Positions 41,440-50,904 of a stretch of 64,000 nucleotides of DNA are shown here, piece by piece. Location of the stretch: assembly GCF_010671925.1 (NCBI RefSeq), contig NZ_JAAHIH010000003.1, positions 1,394,737 through 1,458,736 on the forward strand, read 5' to 3'. Under the pieces are notes generated by a model. That model was given only the letters and a program-made list of their open reading frames with translations. It ran no database searches and was not told where the DNA came from. Source of the DNA: Moorena sp. SIOASIH (GTDB taxonomy: Bacteria > Cyanobacteriota > Cyanobacteriia > Cyanobacteriales > Coleofasciculaceae). Position numbers and translations under genes: made by a program. Position 1 is the first letter of the stretch. Each line of letters opens with the position of its first letter.

Positions 41440-43902
41440 CTAGACAAACTCAAAATTGTTGCTAGTGAGATCAACGTTGGTAGTATTTTCTAGGAAAGCG
41501 ACCATGTCATTTTGATAGAAGAGCTCGGTGCCGCCATTGCCCTGCTGTGTCTGGTAATCACCGATAGAACCATGGAGCTGAATCACATCTCCCTCTGCGG
41601 CATTGAAGTCTTCAATGACTGCATAGTCATCTAAACCAGCTGCTACATAGTAAGCTTGGTTGACATCACCAAGAATAAATCGGTCAGCACCAGCACCACC
41701 CGATAAAATATCATCAGTATTAGCTCCACCAGATTTCGGGTTAGTACCGTTGAGAGTGTCGTTACCCTCACCACCGATCAGAGTGTCATTACCCTTGCTA
41801 CCATACATAAGGTCATCACCCTCATCACCATACAGACTGTCATTACCCTTATCACCCCTCATACTGTCATTACCCTTACCACCATACATAAGGTCATCAC
41901 CCTCATCACCCCTCAGACTGTCGTTACCATTAGCACCATACAGACTGTCATTACCATCATCACCGCTCAGACTGTCGTTACCCTTACCACCATCCAGAAG
42001 GTCATCACCATTAGCACCATACAGACTGTCATTACCATCATGACCGCTCAGAGTGTCATTACCCTCACCACTGATATGAACAAAGCGAAAATTCTTGCTA
42101 CTGAGATCAACACTGGTAGTATTTTTTAGAAAAGCGACCATGTCAGAAGAGCCGTCACTCTTTATATATAAGAGCTCGATGCCGCCATTGACCTGCTTTG
42201 TCTCGTAATCATCGATAGAACCGTGGAGTTGAATTACATCTCCCTCTCCGGGATTGAAGTCTTCAATGATTGCACAGTCATTCTTACCTGGTTCTATATA
42301 GTAAGCTTGGTGAACATCACCAAGAACAAATAGGTCAGCACCAGCACCACCCTCTAATAAATCATCAGTATTAGCTCCAGCAGAAATCACGTCAGTACCT
42401 TTGAGAGTATCGTTACCCTCACCACCCCTTAGCGTGTCATTACCCTCACCACCATACAGAATGTCATCACCCTCACCACCTCTCAGAGTATCGTTACCCT
42501 TACCACCGCTCAAACCATTGTTACCATCATCACCGCTCAAATCATTGTTACCATCATCACCAGTAATCATCTTTCCCGGGTCAACCGTGAATAACCAATC
42601 AGAATGATAGACGTATTGATCAGCATTGGAGTGGTTCAACCAACCCCAGCCAGAAATCCCATCAACGCCGCGATGACCCTGATTGTCGGTTTTATTCCCA
42701 ACCTGGAAACTGAAGGAATTGCTGCCAGCCTCGTCAGTTAGCTCAAATTCACGCTGGTCACCATACAGTTGCTTGATAATACCTGTATTACTTCCAGCGA
42801 ATTGAGCATCCACCGATAAATCATCATCATCGCTGACATGATCAGCGTTATTGTAAGTAAAGTCAATTTGCCACAAACCCGGCTGATCGTCATAGTTGTT
42901 GAAGTTGCCATCCACATCTAGATGACCGAAAGCAGTACCAAAGATCCGGATTTCGTCTCCATTGATACTCATCTGCATATTGGTATCAGGATGGTCGAAG
43001 TTAAACACAGCGATGTCACCGGTTTGGTAGATACCTTTCTCGAATAAGCCAGTCAGAATTAGACCATGAGGATTCCAATTACCAAAACTAGTACCATCTG
43101 GGTGATTGGAAAGCTGGTAAGTGCCATCTTTTAGAATTGGCTCTACCAAGCCAGCAGTAACTTCATTGTTAATTTCGCCAGCCTCTAAGGTAATCACATC
43201 TGTCATACCAGTGCTGATATTAATAACGTCAGAATCTTTCGACTCCTGGTCACCAACATTAGCTGTGGTGAACTCTAAATCAGATGGTAAATCAGAGAAG
43301 GTGAGCTTGTAGTTGCCCGCAGCAAGGTTTTTAAAGTTGAATTTACCGTTGCTCTTAGTAGTTCTGACCTTGGTGATATCATCTCCAGTGCCAAAGATGC
43401 CATCTTCACCAGCCCCGGTCAGAGTAACCTTAACGCCTTTAACCCCTTCTTCTCCTTCATCAAAAATGCCATTACGATTAGCATCAAGCCAGACTTTGTT
43501 GCCGATTTCACCAGTATTTTCATCTACAGGATTGCAGTTAAAACCGCCTTTGCCTCTGCCAAAGCCTTTGCCTTTGCCTTTGCCTTTGCCAAACAAGTCT
43601 TTATCATCGTTATCAAACAAGTCTTTGAATTTGCCCAATCCACCCTTGTTGCCCTTGAAATAATTGCCCTGAAAACCGCCTTTGCCTTTGCCAAAGCTCA
43701 GAAAGTCCTTATCATCGTTATCAAACCCGCCTTGGCCTTTTCCAAATCCACCATTTCGATTAGGGAAACACTTCTGATTTGGGTCACAGTTGTCATTTCC
43801 TGCAGGCAGACAGTTGTTTGGATTAAAGTCCTGAGATGTCTTAGACCAATTGGATTGTCTGGAGTTGTTGCTGGTTTGTTGGCGGTTACGAAAGAATTTC
43901 AT
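41440..43902 (-). CDS. RTX-type calcium-binding protein with SdrD-B-like domain
   Basis: 820 residues. The order is: a polar start; a low-complexity Gly/Lys/Phe/Asp region (about 50-120: FGKGKGGF, KGKGKGFGRGKGGF); an SdrD-B-like domain (IGNKVWLDANRNGIFDEGEEGVKGVKVTLTG, about 132-160); a beta-rich domain; then two blocks of GGxGxDxLx nonapeptides (e.g. GGEGNDTLRGGEGDDILYG). Each block is followed by a duplicated 90-residue module (GGAGADxFxLGDVxQAYY...IEDFNxxEGDVIQLHG) ending NFEFV. RTX repeats bind Ca2+ outside the cell and such proteins usually leave by type I secretion using the C-terminus. No transporter is adjacent. Likely a surface or sheath protein. Confidence 0.88.
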   Translation of the reverse strand: MKFFRNRQQTSNNSRQSNWSKTSQDFNPNNCLPAGNDNCDPNQKCFPNRNGGFGKGQGGFDNDDKDFLSFGKGKGGFQGNYFKGNKGGLGKFKDLFDNDDKDLFGKGKGKGKGFGRGKGGFNCNPVDENTGEIGNKVWLDANRNGIFDEGEEGVKGVKVTLTGAGEDGIFGTGDDITKVRTTKSNGKFNFKNLAAGNYKLTFSDLPSDLEFTTANVGDQESKDSDVINISTGMTDVITLEAGEINNEVTAGLVEPILKDGTYQLSNHPDGTSFGNWNPHGLILTGLFEKGIYQTGDIAVFNFDHPDTNMQMSINGDEIRIFGTAFGHLDVDGNFNNYDDQPGLWQIDFTYNNADHVSDDDDLSVDAQFAGSNTGIIKQLYGDQREFELTDEAGSNSFSFQVGNKTDNQGHRGVDGISGWGWLNHSNADQYVYHSDWLFTVDPGKMITGDDGNNDLSGDDGNNGLSGGKGNDTLRGGEGDDILYGGEGNDTLRGGEGNDTLKGTDVISAGANTDDLLEGGAGADLFVLGDVHQAYYIEPGKNDCAIIEDFNPGEGDVIQLHGSIDDYETKQVNGGIELLYIKSDGSSDMVAFLKNTTSVDLSSKNFRFVHISGEGNDTLSGHDGNDSLYGANGDDLLDGGKGNDSLSGDDGNDSLYGANGNDSLRGDEGDDLMYGGKGNDSMRGDKGNDSLYGDEGDDLMYGSKGNDTLIGGEGNDTLNGTNPKSGGANTDDILSGGAGADRFILGDVNQAYYVAAGLDDYAVIEDFNAAEGDVIQLHGSIGDYQTQQGNGGTELFYQNDMVAFLENTTNVDLTSNNFEFV

Positions 43903-44459
43903 TATTTTAAATTCCTTAGGATTGGTTTACTGAAGTGAATTAACCTTGTTTATGGTATTTGCCTATTCGACTATTGGGCAATCTGGCAAATATATAGTTG
44001 AATTGGTTGGTAGTTTTATTATTATTGCTCTTGAAGTCTATTGATTCCAAACTAATCAGATATTGTGATTAACTTGTGAGAGTAGATTAGATGATTGCTG
44101 TGCTGTTCATTTCCTCAATGGTAAAAAAACATTTCAAGGGGTGTCAATACCAATTTCTAGAGTTTTGGGAGAATTCACATAAACTTTAAACTGAGCTCAA
44201 AATTGATTATGAACGTTACAAATTCTTTTCATAAAACACAGTAAGACTACGATAGAATCATGATTAATTCTTTATACATAAAAACCATCATAAACCTAAA
44301 AAAAAAAGGCGCTCCATGGAACGCCTCTACTTATAGTGCCTTATCAATTTATTTGTTTAATTTTTAATTATGTCTATAACACAGGGAGCAGGGAGTAGGG
44401 AGCAGGGAGTAGGGAGTAGGGAGCAGGAGATAAAAATCATTACAATTTACTTAGGATTA
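43903..44459. other. Upstream region of the RTX-type gene
   Basis: No gene is seen. A+T-rich, with a long presumed leader or promoter for the RTX gene. A terminator-like hairpin at 44299-44326 and GGGAGTA/GGGAGCA heptamers at 44384-44429 are the only clear structures. Confidence 0.5.
44299..44326 (-). terminator. Terminator-like hairpin on the minus strand
   Basis: On the minus strand AGGCG...CGCCT enclosing TCCATGGA is followed by about ten T. No minus-strand gene is recognised immediately to its right, so its transcript is unknown. Confidence 0.5.
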
Positions 44460-45224
44460 CTATCTCAAAAAACAGCTAAAAATCTGGAAAATATTTAAAT
44501 TATCTATTACTCTAATTATGATGCGCTGATTGCTGATCGCGGTAGGGTAAATGATCACATTAAAGTAACTGTGGAAACACTGAAATAGGGATTGGGTAAG
44601 GGGTAACATGAATGAAGGGTTTGACCACTCAACTGCTATATTTAGTATTTCAGCTATATGTATATATTGGCGTTTGGATAATGTATAAGTTTTTGGAAAA
44701 ATTATGCGTACGCAATGGTTGTCAGGTATAGCAAAGGGAGTAGGGAGTAGGGAGTAGGGAGTAGGGAGTCGGGAGTAGGGAGTCGGGAATATGGCATCAA
44801 AAATTATCACTATTGATTCAGGGAACAGGGAGTGGGGAGTCGGGAGCGGTGCGACCCGTGATGGCGAGCAATCCCTTGACCGTAGGTCACGCGGGGCGCG
44901 TTCGCCATCACGGAAAGCGCACCGAGGGAGTCGGGAGTCGGGAATATGGCATCAAAAATTATCACTATTTCAGGGAACAGGGAGTGGGGAGTCGGGAGCG
45001 GTGCGACCCGTGATGGCGAGCAATCCCTTGACCGTAGGTCACGCGGGGCGCGTTCGCCATCACGGAAAGCGCACCGAGGGAGTCGGGAATATGGCATCAA
45101 AAATGATCACAATTGATTTATGATCCTTATAGATTATCGGTACGCAACGGTTGTCAGCGAGATTATGCGTTCCCGTAGCGTGGCCGTAGGCCAATCGCAA
45201 TGGTAGGCTCGCAACTTTGACACT
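44460..45224. repeat. Heptamers plus a 145-153-bp tandem repeat with hairpin
   Basis: GGGAGTA/GGGAGTC heptamers at 44736-44790 lead into two long units starting GAATATGGCATCAAAAAT at 44788 and 44941, with a third start at 45086. Each unit carries facing arms GTGATGGCGA and TCGCCATCAC around CGTAGGTCACGCGGGGCGCG. A CGTAGCGTGGCCGTAGGCC element follows at 45173-45194. No protein is claimed. Confidence 0.85.
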
Positions 45225-46630
45225 CCCCGGTCTAAAGACGCGGGGATTCTTTGTTCGCAGACTCGACTTGCTTAACCAGGTCGGAACCAGGAAAAGTAGA
45301 GGCCAAATCTCCCAAAACGTTCGGATCTAGGATCCAGGTTCCGGTGTGCCCCACCGTACCCAAGGCTCTCTTGAGGATATTGATGGCAGCGTTGTGGTCG
45401 CGGTCTAATTGACAACCGCATTTGCAGGTGTGAGTCCTAGTTGATAGAGACTTTTTTACAACCTCACCACACTCAGAGCAGTTCTGGCTAGTGTAGGCGG
45501 GGTTGACTGCAACAGTGACCCTGCCAAACTTAGTTCCAAAATGCTCCAACCATTTCCTAAACTGATACCAACCCGCATCATTAATAGACTTGGCCAGACA
45601 ATGATTTTTCACCAAATTCCTAACCCTTAGATCTTGCCTTACGGCACGCTACGCGAACGTAGGCAACCAAATCGTTAGATTGGATTACGCAACGTGCCAG
45701 TCTCTTGGCGTGTTCTATGCGCTTCGCGCAGGCTACGCCAACACGTTGCCGACTTATTCTAAGGTGTGTCCTACCTAGTTTATTAACAGCTTTCTTGCGG
45801 TTGGATGAGCCTTTCTTTTTTCGAGATACCCGACGCTGATAAAACTTTAAGCGCTTTTCACCAATCCGATAAAACCGGGGGTTAGGTTCAGTTTTTCCAA
45901 CGGAATCCGTGTAGAAATCCTTCAGCCCGACATCTAACCCGATGGCTGTTCCAGTTGGCTCCAGTTCTTCCGTTATGTCAACTGAAACACAGAACTGGAC
46001 ATAGTAGCCATCAGCTCGTCGAACTATCCGAACCCGCTTAATTTGCTTCTTGTCAAAGCACCACAAGTCCCAATTACCCTTGAGTTTGAGCTTCCCAATT
46101 CCCTTCTTGTCCCTGAACACGATTCGGCAAAGCCGACGCTTCGCGAACGACTTTTTATCTGGGGACAATTTCCAGCCAGACTGTTTGTATTCAACCGATC
46201 TGCCACGCTTTTGGAACTTTGGGAAACCTTTTTTTTCAGGTACCTTTTTTTTGCAATTGTCAAAGAATCGAGAAATTGATGACCATGCCCGTTCAGAACT
46301 GGCCTGACGAGCGGTAGAGTTCAATTCATTAGCAAACGGGAACTGATGGGCTAAAACTTTGCTGTATTTCGACAGATCGTATTTATTGACGCCCTTGTTG
46401 TCCATCCAATATCTGAGACAACTGTTTCGGATAAAACGGGCTGTCCTAATAGCCTCATCAATAGCCAAATATTGAGTTTTTTTGCCGTATGCCTTGAACT
46501 CCATAATGATCATCAGTATTGACCTTTAACTGCTTTATTTTATTCTACAAGATTCCGGAAAATCTCTGAATATTTTTCACGGCGGCTAAAGCCACCATCT
46601 CGCTTTCATCCCCGGTCTAAAGACACGGGG
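45225..46630 (-). mobile_element. TnpB-only IS200/IS605-type element with matching end hairpins
   Basis: The 21-nt hairpins at 45225-45245 (CCCCGGTCTAAAGACGCGGGG, one base different from the other) and 46610-46630 frame the broken tnpB. Near-identical left- and right-end hairpins are what a single-strand TnpA recognises. No tnpA is inside. Confidence 0.7.
45232..46513 (-). pseudogene. tnpB: tnpB disrupted by 24-bp elements
   Basis: The N-terminal part (46513 to 45620) has the OrfB domain and RuvC D (AIGLDVGLKDF); the C-terminal part (45615 to 45232) has the zinc finger CSECG...CKCGC and DRDHNAA. They are in different frames. Three 24-bp elements lie inside: 46125-46148 (in frame, inserting VRRLCR-type residues after KKS), 45719-45742 (in frame, VGVACAKR after RQR) and 45636-45659, where two further bases appear lost (AYEDLR expected) and the frame breaks. 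The glutamate of the VAYEDL-type motif is destroyed by the last. Non-functional nuclease. Confidence 0.88.
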
Positions 46631-46841
46631 CTTTCAGCATCGTTGATTCTTTGTAAGATCACAACGGTAGTGAGATAAATTATGGGATCACAAGGGTAGT
46701 TAGCTCAATTATGCGTATGGAACGGTAGGATCACAACGGTAGAATCACAGCGGTGGTGATGTGACAGCTCCTACACTGACCTTTCAGGTTCAGTGTAGGC
46801 AACAAGCGCCAATCCGGGTATCCCTTAGGAGGCGCTGGGCT
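46514..46841. other. Spacer between two TnpB elements
   Basis: It contains the left-end hairpin of the first element (46610-46630), several ATCACAACGGTAG-type direct repeats (46655-46755) and the hairpin CCTACACTGA...TCAGTGTAGG (46770-46799), probably the right end of the second element. No gene is seen. Confidence 0.6.
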
Positions 46842-48201
46842 TTAAGAACGGACTGCCGAGAGACGAAACCTTAGAGAGTGGAGCCTTACTAAAAAACCTT
46901 GAACCCTTTTCCGCATAACCTTAAAACTATAAAGGCTCCACTCTCTTACGGTAACTTCAAACCCTTCCGCTCTATTTTTTATGTTTATTGCTGCATTATG
47001 ATCTCTGTCCAAACTACAACCGCAGTGAGGGCAATCGTGCCACCGGACATGCAGCTTTTTAGGAACTTTCTTTCCACAATTGGAGCAATTCTGTGAAGTA
47101 TTATGGGCGCTTACTGGAACCGCCAACAAACCAGCATTTATGGCCGTAGGCCACGCTACGCGAACGGCTTTGTTTGTCAGAATTGTCAGAAAGCTTGACC
47201 ACCCAGCATCTAACACAGATTTAGCTAATCGGGATTTAGCCAGTCCCTTTACGTTCAGTTTTTCGTGAGCTATTATATCATATTTTGACAGCAAATAATT
47301 AGCGGTCTTAAAGTGGAAGTCTTTCCGTTTGTCTGCTACTTTTTTATGCTGCCTGCCAAGCTGTTTAATCGCTTTGAGTCTATTTTTGCTTCCTTTTTTC
47401 CTCCGAGATACCCTTTTCTGTATAACCCTCAGTCTTTTTTGAGACTTTCGGTAATATTGTGGAATCCCAATAGTTTCTCCTTCGGAAGTAGTCAAGAACT
47501 CCTTAAGACCAACATCGATACCGACTATTGAATCAGGATTAATGTTAGGTTTAACTTTCGGCGTTCGCCTTTGGCGTGGCCTACGGCCAAGCCGACGCTG
47601 CGCGAACGGTAACAGTTTTATCCTCTAGAGACAAAACCAGATAATACCCGTCACACTTTATGGTAATTGAAGCTGTTTTTATTTTAAATCCATCAGGAAC
47701 AGGACGATGTAAAACAATTCTGACTTTTCCTATCTTAGGTAAGTCGATTAGGTCGCCCTCTAAGCATCCCTCTTTGATCTGGGGATAAGTAAAGGTGCGG
47801 TAGCGGTGTTGTTTTTTGAATCTGGGTCTACCGCTCCTGTTCCCATTTTTATCTCCTTTAACAAATCGGTCGAAAGCTAGTTTTACCCGTTTAACGACAT
47901 CCTGAAGCACCTGTGAATGTATATCCTTGTACCAAGAATGAGTTTTTTTGAGGTTGGGTAAAGTTTTCTTTTGGCTATAGTAGTTCGGGTTATCTCTTAA
48001 TTCGGGAAGATGGCAAACAAGGGGGCAAGCGTTAATGGAACAGCGATTATGATCGTACCAGCAAAACCGTTCGCGTAGCGTCGGCTTTGCCGAATCAGCT
48101 AACAGATAGTTATATTGAGCGCACAACATTGAAAGCCAGTGATATATCTTGGCCTTTTGCTGTTTTGTAGGTTTTAGTCGGTACTGATAAGCTATTCTCA
48201 T
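46842..48201 (-). pseudogene. tnpB: Second tnpB disrupted by 24-bp elements
   Basis: The N-terminal half (48201 to 47581, MRIAYQYRLKPTKQQKAKIY) and C-terminal half (in frame from about 47558 to 46842: SIVGIDVGLKEF, HEKLNVKG, CSNCG...CPHCG, DRDHNAA) are separated by a block of about 48 bp at 47560-47607 made of two fused 24-bp elements, which shifts the frame after KTVTV. Two further elements are in frame: 48070-48093 (SAKPTLRE inserted in LAD-RFCWYD) and 47142-47165 (VRVAWPTA in NKA-INAG). All RuvC and zinc residues are otherwise present, so the fused block is the main lesion. Confidence 0.88.
47560..47607. mobile_element. Double 24-bp element that breaks tnpB
   Basis: Two facing halves, GGCGTTCGCCTTTGGCGTGG and CCAAGCCGACGC plus GCGAAC. 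Removal of 49 bp would rejoin TVT-KVKPNIN, a natural reading; the observed length shifts the frame. Confidence 0.7.
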
Positions 48202-48264
48202 TTGACTTGCTCTTTAGCTTTATCGACCTATAATAATATTAACATAAGTACGGCCAAATGGCAA

Positions 48265-48474
48265 GTGAAAATAAAAAATAAAAAATTGACAATTAGAGTT
48301 ACTGAGTTTGAAAGAAGGCAATTGGAACAAGAAGCGAATAGACGTGGAATGACCCAGTCCGAGCTGATCAGAAGTTTAATAGCTCGCTTCCCAGATCCAA
48401 TAGATCCTGTCCGCGATTCATCCCACACTCATGCTGCGCATGTTCGTTGTGGGGCTTCTCGCGGAGGAAGCTAA
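48265..48474 (+). CDS. Ribbon-helix-helix (CopG/MobC-like) small protein
   Basis: About 70 residues if the GTG at 48265 is the start (frame open to 48202). KLTIRVTEFERRQLEQEANRRGMTQSELIRSLI is a ribbon-helix-helix domain (beta strand then two helices), like CopG regulators and plasmid-mobilisation accessory proteins. The tail (SSHTHAAHVRCGASRGGS) is low-quality and close to repeats. It is divergent from the second tnpB, starting beside its ATG, so it may regulate that element (inference). No strong ribosome-binding site is seen. Confidence 0.6.
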   Translation: MKIKNKKLTIRVTEFERRQLEQEANRRGMTQSELIRSLIARFPDPIDPVRDSSHTHAAHVRCGASRGGS

Positions 48475-48487
48475 ATTATGCGATCGC

Positions 48488-48720
48488 GTAGCGTGACCGT
48501 AGGTCAATCCCGTAGCGTGACCGTAGGTCAATCCCGTAGCGTGACCGTAGGTCAATCCCGTAGCGTGACCGTAGGCCAATCGCAACGGTTGTCAGCGAGA
48601 TTATGCGTTCCCGTAGCGTGACCGTAGGCCAATCCCGTAGCGTGGCCGTAGGCCAATCGCAACGGTTGTCAGCGAGATTATGCGTTCCCGTAGCGTGGCC
48701 GTAGGCCAATCACAACGCTT
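48488..48720. repeat. Tandem and scattered 24-bp elements
   Basis: Units starting GTAGCGTGACCGTAGGTCAA begin at 48488, 48512, 48536 and 48560, exactly 24 bp apart. After CGCAACGGTTGTCAGCGAGA further copies follow to about 48712, most ending GGCCGTAGGCCAAT. The array runs up to the Uup-like gene. Confidence 0.92.
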
Positions 48721-48725
48721 ATCAT

Positions 48726-50657
48726 CTAACATTCCCGTTCCGCCAACTCCATCCAACGCTCAGTTGCTGTATCAATTTCCTGAGTCAACGCCTCTAAAGT
48801 CTGATAAAGTTTCTGGACTTCACTGGTGTTTTTGGGAGGAGATTGATAAAGGGTTTTCTCCAACTCAGCTTTCTGAGCTTCCAGTTGGGGAATCTGACTT
48901 TCGAGTTTCTCAAATTCCCGCCTTTCCCAGTTAGACAGCCGACGGGGTTTGTTATTACTCGATGATTTTTTATTGGACGGCTCGACCTTAGAGGATTCAG
49001 GCTTTTTACGTTGAGTCTGAGCCATCTGTTGGGCTAGTTTTGCCTCTTCTTCTCGCTTTTTATCGATATAAACGGAATAATTACCAGGATACTGACGTAT
49101 GTTACCCTCAGATTCAAAGGCAAAGATTTTATCTACGGTGCGGTCTAGGAAATAGCGGTCGTGGGAGACAATAATCACACAACCGTTAAACCCCTCTAGA
49201 TACTCTTCCAGTACAGCTAGAGTTTGTACATCTAAATCATTAGTGGGCTCGTCAAGAATAAGTACATTGGGAGAACTCATCAGTACTTGCAACAGAAACA
49301 AGCGACGTTTCTCACCGCCGGAAAGCTTATGAATTGGTGCATACTGTTGGGTGGGAGGAAATAAGAAACGCTCCAGCATCTGTGAGGCAGTAATCAATGT
49401 GCCATCAGCGGTTTTCACATACTCGGCTACGTCTTTAAGGTAATCAATTACCCGCTGATTTTGATTAAGAGCTTCGAGCAAATCCTCTGAATGCTGGTCA
49501 AAGTAACCGATATAAATGGTAGACCCAATTTCAACGTTACCAGAATCGGGCTGAATGCGTCCAGTAATAATATCCATTAGGGTAGATTTTCCTACCCCAT
49601 TCCCACCAATGATGCCAACTCGGTCATCTGGACTAAATTCGTAGGTAAAATCTTTTACAAGAATTCTATCGTTATAGCCTTTAGAGACATTCTCTAACTC
49701 AATTACTTTCTTGCCAATGCGACGACCAGGGGTAGAAATTTCTACTTTACCCTGAGCTTGTTTAAACTCCTTGGCTTGCATCTCGTGAATACGGTCAATT
49801 CTAGCTTTTTGCTTGGTACTGCGAGCTTTTGGACCCCGTTTGAGCCATTCTAACTCTCGGCGCAATACCCCTTGATGTTTCCGTTGAGTGCTGATGGCTG
49901 ATTCTTCAGCTAAAGCTTTTTTCTCTAAATAGTAGGAATAGTTGCCAGAGTAAGTATACAGGTCTCCCCGGTCAATTTCGATAATGCGGTTGGTGACCTG
50001 GTCTAGAAAATAGCGGTCGTGAGTAATCAGTAAGATTGCTCCACGATAACTATTTAGGTAACTCTGTAACCATTCTACCGACATGGCATCGAGATGGTTT
50101 GTTGGCTCATCCATCAACAATACTTCTGGTTCCGCTAGCAAGGCGGCTGCTAATGCAATCCGTTTACGATAGCCACCAGACAACTGACCAATGGGAGCAT
50201 CAAAATCAACTATTCCTAATTTACTTAGAATAATTTTTGCCTTTGTTTCCAGTTCCCAAGCTCCTGTAGCATCCATCTGCTGGGTTACACTTGAAAGCTG
50301 TGCTAGCAGTTGGTTATCTTCGGGATTGTGAGCCAATTTCTGGGAAAGTTCTTCATAGTCACGAATCAGAGTCATCTGCTGAGCACTATCAGCAAATACT
50401 TGCTCTAAAACGGTGTGATTGTCATCTAAGTCTGGTTGTTGGGGTAAGTAAACAATTTTAGTTTTGGGATTAATGGAGAGTTGACCAGCATCAATGGGCT
50501 CAAGACCAGCAATTATTTTTAATAGGGTCGATTTGCCTGAACCATTAGTGCCAATTAGACCAACTTTATCCATAGGATCTAGACTAAAGGTAGCTTCTTT
50601 GAGGATTTCTTTAATCCCAAAGTCTTTGCGAACGGATTGTAGGGTGAAAATACTCAT
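48726..50657 (-). CDS. ABC-F family ATPase, Uup-like
   Basis: 643 residues. Two ABC cassettes: Walker A GTNGSGKST (about 36-44) and GGNGVGKST; signatures SGGYRKR and SGGEKRR; Walker B LLMDEPTNHLD and LILDEPTNDLD. The C-terminus from about 560 is a charged coiled coil (NWERREFEKLESQIPQLEAQKAELEK) as in Uup, where it binds branched DNA or ribosomal RNA. The second Walker B has NDLD instead of NHLD, as in Uup. The length and tail separate it from the ABC-F at 37733-39451. It is followed by 24-bp elements at its 3' side and heptamers at its 5' side. Confidence 0.92.
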   Translation of the reverse strand: MSIFTLQSVRKDFGIKEILKEATFSLDPMDKVGLIGTNGSGKSTLLKIIAGLEPIDAGQLSINPKTKIVYLPQQPDLDDNHTVLEQVFADSAQQMTLIRDYEELSQKLAHNPEDNQLLAQLSSVTQQMDATGAWELETKAKIILSKLGIVDFDAPIGQLSGGYRKRIALAAALLAEPEVLLMDEPTNHLDAMSVEWLQSYLNSYRGAILLITHDRYFLDQVTNRIIEIDRGDLYTYSGNYSYYLEKKALAEESAISTQRKHQGVLRRELEWLKRGPKARSTKQKARIDRIHEMQAKEFKQAQGKVEISTPGRRIGKKVIELENVSKGYNDRILVKDFTYEFSPDDRVGIIGGNGVGKSTLMDIITGRIQPDSGNVEIGSTIYIGYFDQHSEDLLEALNQNQRVIDYLKDVAEYVKTADGTLITASQMLERFLFPPTQQYAPIHKLSGGEKRRLFLLQVLMSSPNVLILDEPTNDLDVQTLAVLEEYLEGFNGCVIIVSHDRYFLDRTVDKIFAFESEGNIRQYPGNYSVYIDKKREEEAKLAQQMAQTQRKKPESSKVEPSNKKSSSNNKPRRLSNWERREFEKLESQIPQLEAQKAELEKTLYQSPPKNTSEVQKLYQTLEALTQEIDTATERWMELAEREC

Positions 50658-50748
50658 GAAAATTTATAGGAAAGGGAGTAGGGATTAGGGAGTAGGGAGT
50701 AGGGAGTAGGGAGTAGGGAGTAGGGAATAGGGAACAGAAATATGTCTT

Positions 50749-50864
50749 ATATCAAGTCTGGTTGAATACCATAATTAAGGGGCGGGGGCGCGGGGAGATG
50801 GGGAGATGGGGAGATGGGGAGATGGGGGAGGTTTTTATTAAGGGTAATTATCCTGACATGATAT
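50749..50864. mobile_element. MITE-like element, copy C (116 bp)
   Basis: It begins ATATCAAGTCTGGTTGAATA and ends with the inverse of ATATCATGTCAGGATAATTA, i.e. inverted relative to copy A. The interior is GAGATGGG octamers. Confidence 0.7.
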
Positions 50865-50904
50865 TAAGCTTTACTTCGACTGCTAGAAATTTATTTAGTT
50901 TTAA

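Noticed and set aside
41660..43663. Plus-strand frames opposite the RTX gene
   Set aside because: Mirror of the RTX repeat codons; Ser/Pro/Leu-only composition.
44460..45123. Frames of about 110 codons in the 44.5-45.1 kb repeats
   Set aside because: Heptamer translation (PTPYSLLP-type) and duplicated hairpin units; no ribosome-binding site.
48488..48583. 24-bp tandem array as a CRISPR array
   Set aside because: Units are contiguous with no unique spacers and no cas gene is nearby.
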